Shown here in pieces: positions 1 through 5,046 of a DNA stretch of 5,046 nucleotides. Origin of the DNA: Methylacidiphilaceae bacterium (lineage in GTDB: Bacteria > Verrucomicrobiota > Verrucomicrobiia > Methylacidiphilales > Methylacidiphilaceae); NCBI GenBank assembly GCA_028687155.1, contig JAQUAR010000143.1, forward strand, positions 1 to 5,046, given 5' to 3'. The position numbers were made by a program, and so were the translations under genes. The notes under the pieces were generated by a model that was given only the letters and a program-made list of their open reading frames with translations, did no database searches and was not told where the DNA came from. The number at the start of each line of letters is the position of its first letter. Within the stretch, counting starts at the first letter, position 1.

Positions 1-193
1 CGACCGCTTTGGCCCCCGCGGATTGGATCGCGGCGATGGTCTCGTCTGCAGCCTGCTTGTCCGATGCGCTGTTGTAGTGGATCGCGACCGCTTTGGCTCC
101 GTGCTCCGCAAGATCTCGCGCAATGAGACCGCCAAGGTTTTTCGCTCCCCCAGCAATCAGGACACTCTTTCCTTCAATCGAATGGCTGCTCAT
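1..193 (-). CDS. SDR-family oxidoreductase, N-terminal fragment (runs off left edge)
   Basis: The first 64 residues are visible and form the start of a Rossmann fold: beta-strand KSVLIAGG at residues 9-16, then a glycine-rich dinucleotide-binding turn AGGAKNLGG (14-22), helix LIARDLAEHGA, and second strand AVAIHYNS (35-42). The layout is that of classical short-chain dehydrogenases, NAD(P)H-dependent cytosolic oxidoreductases. In the usual TGxxxGxG motif the first Thr is Ala14 and the middle Gly is Asn19, a variant within the family. The SYK catalytic residues lie beyond the window, so substrate and completeness cannot be judged. ATG at 191-193 is preceded by a weak GGA Shine-Dalgarno (200-202, 6 nt spacing). 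It follows the GH57 gene on the same strand after a 239-bp gap, so it probably has its own promoter. The family is fairly sure; the function is unknown. Confidence 0.85.
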   Translation of the reverse strand, partial: MSSHSIEGKSVLIAGGAKNLGGLIARDLAEHGAKAVAIHYNSASDKQAADETIAAIQSAGAKAV

Positions 194-314
194 AGAATTT
201 CCAGGTTCGTTCAGCGTAAACCCCTAAGGCATAAAAAGACAAGGGATTTAAGACCGTATGTGTCGTAGCACAATAGAGGCTCTTCGCTGTGGGGGGTGGA
301 TGACGGGGGCAGAT

Positions 315-340
315 TTGCCCTTGCCTCGGGACAAGGGCAA
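315..340. repeat. Perfect 9-bp inverted repeat, 8-nt loop
   Basis: TTGCCCTTG at 315-323 is matched exactly by its reverse complement CAAGGGCAA at 332-340, with CCTCGGGA between. It lies about 93 bp beyond the GH57 stop and about 120 bp upstream of the SDR start. Neither strand has a T-run after the stem, so it is not a standard intrinsic terminator. It could be a weak or factor-assisted terminator hairpin, or an operator for a dimeric regulator of the SDR gene. Confidence 0.5.
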
Positions 341-373
341 GAACACCAAAGGAAACAACCATCCAATACCCCG

Positions 374-406
374 AGCGGTCAGATCACTTGTTATCAAAGC
401 GGTCAG
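374..406. repeat. Direct repeat AGCGGTCAG, two copies 24 bp apart
   Basis: Two identical 9-mers AGCGGTCAG lie at 374-382 and 398-406, separated by a 15-bp AT-richer spacer. They sit just downstream of the GH57 stop in non-coding DNA. Identical 9-mers this close are unlikely by chance in a short gap, and a regulator binding site is possible. No known motif is recognised. Confidence 0.4.
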
Positions 407-432
407 TTTGAGATGTCTTCAACAGCGGGAGT

Positions 433-2019
433 TTAGGCGAAGTAACGCCAGTTGAGATCCGGGAAGAGGTTGTCCCGCCGTTCGCATTCGTCGAGGAACG
501 CGAAGTCGGGGGCATGATCCTCGATCTGACCGCAGAGGCGGTTGAGCCGGAAGAGGTGGGTTTCGGTGCGGCGCTTGGCGTAGGCCGAGGCGGTGCCGGT
601 CTTCATGAGAAAGGCCCAGTCGCTCGCTTGGGCTAAGAGAAGTTCGCGGGCGGCCTGACGGAGAAGCCGTTGCGGCGGCCGCCGGTGCGAGGAATAGCGC
701 TTGGCTTGGGCTACCATGCGGTGGGCGCCGCTATGGAGGTGGGGGTAGATCCAGTCGTTCTCCCCGCCGAGCCAGACCTCGGAGTGGCCTCGCCATCCCC
801 AGGAGGAGGACGCCGGTCGGGCGAGCTGTTGCGTTGGGTGGCGCTCAAGATATTCGCTGGGGGTGATCGGAGAGAGAGCAGCGGGATCGGAGACCATCCC
901 CCGAAAGAGGAAGTCGAGAAACTGGGGTCCCGCGTACCACCAGTGGCCAAAGAGCTCGGCGTCGTAGGGGGCGAGTACGATCGGGGGAAGGCCGAAGCCC
1001 TGTTCCTGAAGGGAGGCGATCTGGTTCCGACGTTTGGACAAGAAATCTTCGGCATGGAGGGCAGCCTTGGCCCGCGCCGCTTCGGGGGAGTAGGGTTCCT
1101 TATTCGTCGAGTTCCCCGTGATCCGGTAGTATTTCATCCCGAGAAACTTCCGCTCTCCGGTCGGGAGGATGTAGGGGCGCAGATAGTCGTAGTCGAGCTC
1201 AAATCCAATATCCCGGTAGAACTCCCGGTAGTCGAAATCGCCGGGATAGCCCTCCGAGGCGCTCCAGACTTCGCGGCTCGAGTCGACGTCGCGGGCGAAG
1301 GCCGCAGGTCCCCATGGGGTGTAGACGGGAGCGAAAAAACCCATCCGGGGCCGGGGATCGGCAAAGAGAAGGCCGTGGCTGTCGACTACAAACCAGCGGA
1401 TCTCGGCTTCTTGGAGGTAGGCCTCGACTCCCGGATAGTAGGCACATTCGGGGAGCCAAAAGCCTTTGGGGTTGGTTCCGAAGAGGGCTTGATGGGAGTC
1501 TCGGGCGATGAGGACCTGGGCGCGGACCGCTTCGGGGGTCTCGGCCAGGAGAGGAAGATAGCCGTGGGTCGCCCCGCAACTGATGAGCTCGAGCTTCCCT
1601 GTCTGGGCGATCCGCCGGAAGGCGCCCAGGAGATCGGCCCGATAGCGGTCGACGTAGGCCTCATGGGTCTCTTCCAGTTTGATCCGGTAGAAGCGGGCAA
1701 GATCGTGGAGGGGGGGAGAGAAGATCGTCCGGTCCGACTCGCGGCAAGCGAGCTCGAGGAGCCGCTCGAGGTGGGTTGTGTAGCGTCTTTGGAGAAGAGG
1801 ATCCCCGAGCATGGCACAGAGGGTAGGGGAGAGGGAGAGGGTCAGACGAAAATCGATCCCGTCCCGGAGAAGTCCTTCGAGAACCGAGAGGAGGGGGAGG
1901 TAGCACTCGCTCATTGCCTCGAAGAGCCAGTCCTCCTCGAAGAACTCCTCGTGCTCGGGGTGACGAACGAAGGGAAGATGACCGTGGAGAAGAATCGCCA
2001 GGTACCCTCGGGGTTCCAT
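433..2019 (-). CDS. GH57 (DUF1957-type) 1,4-alpha-glucan branching enzyme
   Basis: This 528-residue cytosolic enzyme should cut alpha-1,4-glucan chains and re-attach them as alpha-1,6 branches in glycogen synthesis. The GH57 conserved regions appear in order: HGHLPF (12-17), CGATHGYLPLL (148-158), GFWLPECAY (186-194) with the expected nucleophile Glu191, APYDAELFGHWWYAG (350-364) with the expected acid Asp353, and SSWGWRGHSEVWLGGENDW (405-423). Trp407 and Trp416 match tryptophans reported as important in the Thermococcus TK1436 branching enzyme (from memory). The loop GYPGDFDYREFYRDIG (257-272) and C-terminal helical part with SDWAFLMKTGT (466-476) are typical of the branching subfamily rather than GH57 amylases. 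Length is as in short bacterial members; there is no signal peptide. ATG at 2019 is chosen because homologues begin just before the GYLA..LHGHLPF strand; GGGGA lies 12 nt upstream. A TTG at 2070 overlapping the upstream stop would add 17 residues. It is probably co-transcribed with the DUF4912 gene 47 bp upstream. Confidence 0.95.
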   Translation of the reverse strand: MEPRGYLAILLHGHLPFVRHPEHEEFFEEDWLFEAMSECYLPLLSVLEGLLRDGIDFRLTLSLSPTLCAMLGDPLLQRRYTTHLERLLELACRESDRTIFSPPLHDLARFYRIKLEETHEAYVDRYRADLLGAFRRIAQTGKLELISCGATHGYLPLLAETPEAVRAQVLIARDSHQALFGTNPKGFWLPECAYYPGVEAYLQEAEIRWFVVDSHGLLFADPRPRMGFFAPVYTPWGPAAFARDVDSSREVWSASEGYPGDFDYREFYRDIGFELDYDYLRPYILPTGERKFLGMKYYRITGNSTNKEPYSPEAARAKAALHAEDFLSKRRNQIASLQEQGFGLPPIVLAPYDAELFGHWWYAGPQFLDFLFRGMVSDPAALSPITPSEYLERHPTQQLARPASSSWGWRGHSEVWLGGENDWIYPHLHSGAHRMVAQAKRYSSHRRPPQRLLRQAARELLLAQASDWAFLMKTGTASAYAKRRTETHLFRLNRLCGQIEDHAPDFAFLDECERRDNLFPDLNWRYFA

Positions 2020-2066
2020 GAGGTGATTCGATCCCCAGCCTTTTCCGCGCTCCTCTTTTCGGAGGT

Positions 2067-3293
2067 TCAACCTGGGCTGCGGCCCAGAGGCTCCGGAGGC
2101 AGGGGCGGCTGTGCGGTGGAATCGACCTTTCCTTGATATTGGCTCTGTCGGAGGAAGGAGAGGGTCGCCCCGCGGGTCTCCACCTTGTCGGGGGAAATTG
2201 CCTCGATCGGGATGCGGTAGCTCCCATCGGGGAGGAGGAAGTGGTAGCGGAAGGTCCCATCTGGGTGGAGTCGGATCGGCCGGCCGAGCACGCTGACCTG
2301 CGCTTGGGGATCGGTTCCCCCGTAAAGAATGAGCTCCGCGTTCACGTGGAGGAAAAAGCCCCGCTCCCGTCCGACTTCGGGAGGAATGCCCCAGGAGGCT
2401 CCAAGGGGGCTGAAGGTCCAGGACGCGGGCCAAGCGAAGCTCCCCGGTTGGCTCATCCAGGAGCTCGGCCAAGCTGTCACCGAAGCGGGCCAGGGGAAGG
2501 AGCCGGGCCAGGAAAAGAGGCTGAAGCTCGAAGGGCTGCTCCCCAGGCTGCCGGCTGCCTGTCCGGTGCTCCAGGATGCCGTCCAACGGGAGAGCAGATC
2601 GGGTGAGGCGGGGGGTAGGTTCTCTTGGCCCCCTCGTTGGACTCGGGCCAAGGTTTCGGTGATCTGCTCGCCCGGAAGGGCGACGGAGCGGAACTCGCGG
2701 GTCAGTTGACGGAAGGGAACCTCCGGGGGAAGGGTTACAAGGGTGCGATCGGTGCGTTCGGAGGGCGTAAAGCGAGGGAGCGCCACAGCTTGGGATAAGC
2801 CCAGCGAGAGGAAGATCCGCTGGGTTCCTTGGGTCTGGTAGGTGCCTAGGTCGACCGAAAAGGTTTGACCATCCTCAGGGAGGGAAAAGTACCAGTTGCG
2901 GCAACCTGGGGGAAGGGCGTGTTCCTCGCGGACGCTCCCGTCGGATCGCCGGAGCCGGAGGAGGACGCAGCCGTCGTCCGCCGCTCGGGCGGCTTGGGCA
3001 AGGCGTTCCTCAGCCCAATTCCAGTAAGCAAAGAGGGAATTTGGCCCCCGGGGAGCCAGATAGAGCCGGAGGGCGCCCGAGTCGGGCGCGGGCGTCGAGA
3101 AACCCCCGAAAGGCGGATCGACCGACACGGAACTTCCCCGCTCGGCCTCGGGTTCCACCGCCGGTTCTAGGGCGAGGATAGGATCGAGAGGAACCTTGGG
3201 AGAAGATCTCTTCGGTCTGCTGCGGGTTAACTTGCCGCCCGTCTTGTGTCGAGACCGAGAGGAGTGACGGGGGGGTGTCTTGCGCGAGGTCAT
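2067..3293 (-). CDS. DUF4912-type protein with Trp/Ser/Pro-rich segment, partner of GH57 enzyme
   Basis: The protein has 408 residues and unknown function. It starts with a strongly basic Arg/Lys/Ser tail (1-34) and an acidic/proline linker. A DUF4912-like core follows (about 74-170): LRLYLAPRGPNSLFAYWNW (76-94) is the usual opening strand and aromatic motif, and NWYFSLP (133-139) follows. A low-complexity segment rich in Trp, Ser and Pro (about 237-301) carries nine tryptophans and the repeat PGSFPWPAS/PGSFAWPAS. The C-terminal beta-rich module (about 311-366, with AELILYGGTDPQAQVSVLG and HPDGTFRYHFLLPDGSYRIP) resembles the end of other DUF4912 proteins. There is no signal peptide or membrane helix. 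ATG 3293 is chosen for the strong AAGGAGG site; a longer in-frame start at 3350 lacks this. DUF4912 genes beside or fused to GH57 genes are, as I recall, recurrent, so a glucan-linked role is plausible. Binding of glucan by the aromatic residues is inference only. Confidence 0.85.
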   Translation of the reverse strand: MTSRKTPPRHSSRSRHKTGGKLTRSRPKRSSPKVPLDPILALEPAVEPEAERGSSVSVDPPFGGFSTPAPDSGALRLYLAPRGPNSLFAYWNWAEERLAQAARAADDGCVLLRLRRSDGSVREEHALPPGCRNWYFSLPEDGQTFSVDLGTYQTQGTQRIFLSLGLSQAVALPRFTPSERTDRTLVTLPPEVPFRQLTREFRSVALPGEQITETLARVQRGGQENLPPASPDLLSRWTASWSTGQAAGSLGSSPSSFSLFSWPGSFPWPASVTAWPSSWMSQPGSFAWPASWTFSPLGASWGIPPEVGRERGFFLHVNAELILYGGTDPQAQVSVLGRPIRLHPDGTFRYHFLLPDGSYRIPIEAISPDKVETRGATLSFLRQSQYQGKVDSTAQPPLPPEPLGRSPG

Positions 3294-3540
3294 GGCGTAC
3301 TCATCCTCCTTGCTCCGCAGATCTTGCGGGCCGCCGCGATCCGTTCCCACTTCCCTCCGGGCTTTTCCCGCGGGTTTCCGGATGGAGGAACGAAACGGGC
3401 TCCGGATCCGCCGGAGATCCTATCCCTTGTTTTCCAAGCCGAAGTAAAGTTAGCCTAATCCCATCGGCTCGACCAGCAGGAAGTCGAGGAAATCTGCCGC
3501 TGGCGCAAGTGGGTTGGTTGGTGGCACCCCTTGACCACCG
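3294..3540. other. Divergent intergenic control region
   Basis: This region separates the leftward DUF4912/GH57 unit from the rightward BamD/LptE unit and must hold both promoters. It is GC-rich except for a patch at about 3417-3460. There, TTGTTT (3427) followed 18 nt later by TAGCCT is the best rightward candidate. Leftward, TTTACT and TAGGAT (3417-3422) are 20 nt apart, which is too wide for a good sigma-70 promoter. Small dyads occur: CTCCGG/CCGGAG (3400-3416) and GGTGG/CCACC (3520-3539). None is followed by a T-run. No gene or tRNA is seen. Confidence 0.5.
3305..3311 (-). promoter_or_regulatory. Strong Shine-Dalgarno AAGGAGG of the DUF4912 gene
   Basis: On the minus strand AAGGAGG lies 11 nt before ATG 3293. 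An ATG inside the spacer meets a stop after four codons, so the site fixes the start at 3293 rather than at the upstream ATG at 3350. It is by far the strongest ribosome site in the window, suggesting that the first gene of the leftward unit is well translated. Confidence 0.8.
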
Positions 3541-4641
3541 GTGCAGACGAGGCTAGGCTTCCGGATTACGGTGGTGATTCGGCGGCTGCTTCTTGCGCTT
3601 CTTTTTTTGGGACTAGTGCCTGCTCGGCTCTACGCCCCTCTCGTCTGGAGGCCGGGAGAGGGTTGGACCGACGAGAGCACGGGAGCCGGCTTATCGGCTT
3701 CGAGTTCGCGCGATCAACTTGCGCTAGGGAAGAAGTTGTTTGACGCCAAGGATTATGACCACGCGATGCAGGCGTATGCCATCCTGGTGCGCCGCTGGCC
3801 CTACTCTTTCTTTGCTCCCGAAGCGCAGTTTCGGATTGCCGAGTGCTTGGAAAAGCGGGGCGACTTTTTGAAAGCCGACAAGGCCTACGACAAGATGATC
3901 CAGAAGTATCCGGCGAGTTCCTTTTTCGAGCAGGTGCTCGAGCGGAAGCTGGCCATCGGCAACCTCTACTTGGCGGGTGAGCCGCAACGGGTGCTCGGGG
4001 TACCGTTCGGACCCTCCATGAAGGTTGCGGTCGGGATCTACGAGTCGATCATCCGTGCCGCTCCCTATGGACGATTGGCTCCGGTCGCGGAGTTTCAATT
4101 GGGGCTGGCGCGCACCAACGAAAAGAACTACTCGGCGGCGATTGAGGCCTACAGCCGGATCCTCGACAAGTACCCAAACTCGGAGTTGGCCGACGACGCC
4201 CAATACCAGCTGGGTTACACATGGTATGTTTCCGCGCTCTCCACGGCCTACGATCAGAGCTCGGGGGACAAGGCGATGGAAGCTTTCGAAGATTATATCG
4301 TCCGCTATCCACTGGGAGACAAGGTGGCAGCCGCACGGGAGCATCTCGTTCTGTTGAAGAAGCGGGCCACTCTAGGCAGTTTCAATATTGCTGCCTTTTA
4401 CGAGAAGACAAAGAACTACAAGGCTGCCTTCATCTACTACAGCGATGTGATCCGGCAGAACCCCGAATCGGAGCAAGGGAGGATTGCGGAGCATAAGGTC
4501 AAGCTACTCCGGCCGATGGTGGAAAAGGATCTCGGCCTGCCTTCCACCGGGACAGCGAATCTTGGCGCTCCAGCGGCAATGCCTTCCGGTCCGGCGGCGG
4601 CGGGCGCCGCTGGCGGAGGCCCGGGAGCGGCTGGTCCTTGA
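3541..4641 (+). CDS. bamD: Secreted TPR protein, BamD-like outer-membrane assembly factor
   Basis: This 366-residue periplasmic protein begins with an export signal: Arg-Arg at 14-15, hydrophobic core LLLALLFLGLVPA (16-28), and a likely signal peptidase I site near VPA or LYA. The mature start PLVWRPGEGW is followed by TPR-like helical hairpins at about 57-87, 94-124, 181-212, 218-257 and 283-308, several ending in the K/R-YP turn typical of BamD/YbgF-type repeats. Canonical BamD has five TPRs and helps insert beta-barrel proteins into the outer membrane with BamA. Unlike canonical BamD, there is no lipobox; the only cysteine is Cys102. Residues 341-366 form an Ala/Gly/Pro tail. The frame opens after a stop at 3532, and all upstream starts are GTG (3541, 3571, 3574). 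No good ribosome site precedes 3541; a GGA at 3563 would suit 3574, which also gives a compact signal peptide. The longest frame is reported. It could instead be a generic TPR or CpoB-like protein. The stop overlaps the next start. Confidence 0.75.
   Translation: MQTRLGFRITVVIRRLLLALLFLGLVPARLYAPLVWRPGEGWTDESTGAGLSASSSRDQLALGKKLFDAKDYDHAMQAYAILVRRWPYSFFAPEAQFRIAECLEKRGDFLKADKAYDKMIQKYPASSFFEQVLERKLAIGNLYLAGEPQRVLGVPFGPSMKVAVGIYESIIRAAPYGRLAPVAEFQLGLARTNEKNYSAAIEAYSRILDKYPNSELADDAQYQLGYTWYVSALSTAYDQSSGDKAMEAFEDYIVRYPLGDKVAAAREHLVLLKKRATLGSFNIAAFYEKTKNYKAAFIYYSDVIRQNPESEQGRIAEHKVKLLRPMVEKDLGLPSTGTANLGAPAAMPSGPAAAGAAGGGPGAAGP
4623..4627 (+). promoter_or_regulatory. Shine-Dalgarno GGGAG for the LptE-like gene, inside the BamD-like gene
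   Basis: GGGAG lies 10 nt before TTG 4638, within the Ala/Gly/Pro-rich 3' end of the preceding gene. It supports the TTG start overlapping the TGA stop (TTGA, 4638-4641), an arrangement usual for translational coupling. No other start in that frame precedes the lipobox. Confidence 0.6.
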
Positions 4642-5046
4642 GAGCTAGGTCGAAAGCGCGGTGGGGCGGGCGTTCGTGGCTGCTTCTGCTCCTGCTTCTC
4701 CCGATTCTGACAGGTTGTTCGGGCGGCTACCGCCTGGGTGCGATCGGCGGCAAGCAGATGCACGGGCTTCGCACGATCTGGATCCCGACGGTGCGCAACA
4801 AGACGATCATCCCGCAACTCCAATCGATGGTCACCAACGAGATCATCGATGCCTTCGACAACGACGGAAGCTTACGCACGGTCGGCCCTGGCGAGGCGGA
4901 TGCTGAGCTCGACGTCACCCTCACCGATTTTGCCCGGATTCCCATTCGTCCGGAGCTCCTCGACCCGCTCACGACCGCCGAATACCGGTTCGTCCTCATC
5001 GGGAGTGCAACGCTCATGAACCGGAAGCTCGGGCGGAAGACGATCA
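4638..5046 (+). CDS. lptE: LptE-like LPS-assembly lipoprotein, N-terminal part (runs off right edge)
   Basis: The first 136 residues are visible. A lipoprotein signal is clear: basic n-region (Arg2, Arg4, Lys6, Arg8, Arg12), a run of seven leucines (15-21), then lipobox LTGC with the lipidated Cys27, followed by SGGYRLG. The mature part has the LptE/LptE-like pattern: a strand with TIWIPTVRNKT, a helix with LQSMVTNEIIDAFDNDGS, ADAELDVTLTDFARIPIRP, and a long strand region ending at the window edge. LptE plugs the LptD barrel that delivers LPS to the outer leaflet of the outer membrane; identity here rests on this pattern and context, not on a search. The start is TTG overlapping the upstream stop by four bases, with GGGAG 10 nt upstream. 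It is the only start in frame before the lipobox, so the assignment is firm despite the rare codon. It is probably co-transcribed with the BamD-like gene. Confidence 0.85.
   Translation, partial: MRARSKARWGGRSWLLLLLLLPILTGCSGGYRLGAIGGKQMHGLRTIWIPTVRNKTIIPQLQSMVTNEIIDAFDNDGSLRTVGPGEADAELDVTLTDFARIPIRPELLDPLTTAEYRFVLIGSATLMNRKLGRKTI

Larger units (their letters stand above)
194..432. other. Intergenic gap between the SDR gene and the GH57 gene
   Basis: No credible gene is seen here; short open frames lack ribosome sites and family features. The gap should hold the GH57 3' end and the SDR promoter. The stretch 215-285 is more AT-rich than its surroundings. Reading leftwards, a poor -35-like TTGTGC followed about 17 nt later by TAAATC is the best promoter guess, but it matches consensus too weakly to call. 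The two repeats listed separately (315-340 and 374-406) are the only clear structures. Confidence 0.5.

Noticed and set aside
1..97. 13-bp direct repeat CGACCGCTTTGGC at 1-13 and 85-97
   Set aside because: Both copies encode AKAV in the SDR frame, a natural recurrence in Rossmann-fold sequence, so no separate element is needed.
670..2136. 488-codon open frame on the plus strand, antisense to GH57
   Set aside because: It lies wholly opposite convincing GH57 and DUF4912 coding sequence. Long antisense frames are expected in GC-rich genes, and its translation shows no recognisable motifs.
2020..2586. N-terminal extension of the GH57 frame by 189 residues, from an ATG at 2586
   Set aside because: It overlaps the DUF4912 gene in another frame, its translation is low-complexity Arg/Pro/Gly with no domain, and GH57 homologues start just before the HxHLPF strand.
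3294..3350. Upstream ATG at 3350 as the DUF4912 start (19 extra residues)
   Set aside because: The AAGGAGG site at 3305-3311 is placed for ATG 3293 and would itself lie inside the longer coding region.
3511..3573. tRNA-like or riboswitch-like folding before the BamD-like gene
   Set aside because: Only a 5-bp GGTGG/CCACC stem and a CACCGGTG palindrome are present. No cloverleaf, T-arm or known riboswitch core is seen.
4661..4906. 81-codon plus-strand frame overlapping the LptE-like gene
   Set aside because: It is out of frame with the lipobox protein, starts at a GTG without a ribosome site, and has no family features.
1..5046. CRISPR array, insertion sequence, integrase or toxin-antitoxin genes
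   Set aside because: No regularly spaced repeats, terminal inverted repeats, transposase motifs or small paired genes were found on either strand.

Overview
The window is GC-rich and almost fully coding. It looks like part of a Gram-negative-type (two-membrane) chromosome, because it carries a BamD-like outer-membrane assembly protein followed by an LptE-like lipoprotein. A GH57 glucan-branching enzyme paired with a DUF4912 protein, beside a BamD-like/LptE-like pair, would suit a GC-rich verrucomicrobium, perhaps a methylacidiphilal-type acidophile. That taxonomic guess is an impression from gene content and was not tested by any search. Nothing points to a plasmid, phage or transposon.

Layout. 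(1) Positions 1-193, minus strand: the N-terminal 64 codons of a short-chain dehydrogenase/reductase that runs off the left edge. (2) Positions 194-432: a gap with a 9-bp direct repeat and a perfect 9-bp inverted repeat. (3) Positions 433-3293, minus strand: a two-gene unit. A DUF4912-type protein with a striking Trp/Ser/Pro-rich segment comes first, followed 47 bp later by a GH57 (DUF1957-type) 1,4-alpha-glucan branching enzyme with all its catalytic motifs. (4) Positions 3294-3540: a divergent control region. (5) Positions 3541-5046, plus strand: a secreted TPR protein of BamD type. Its stop codon overlaps the TTG start of an LptE-like lipoprotein that runs off the right edge.

How they fit together. 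The leftward unit is best read as glycogen or alpha-glucan metabolism: the GH57 enzyme makes alpha-1,6 branches, and the DUF4912 protein is an uncharacterised partner that may bind glucan or the enzyme. The rightward unit is envelope biogenesis, with a beta-barrel assembly factor and an LPS-transport lipoprotein translated from overlapping codons. The two units probably share only their divergent promoter region.

The points most worth a second look are the Trp-rich repeat segment of the DUF4912 protein, the BamD-like protein lacking the usual lipid-anchor cysteine, and a TTGA stop/start junction that serves as the LptE start and also occurs at the end of the DUF4912 gene. I see no convincing sign of a wholly new defence or mobile system here.
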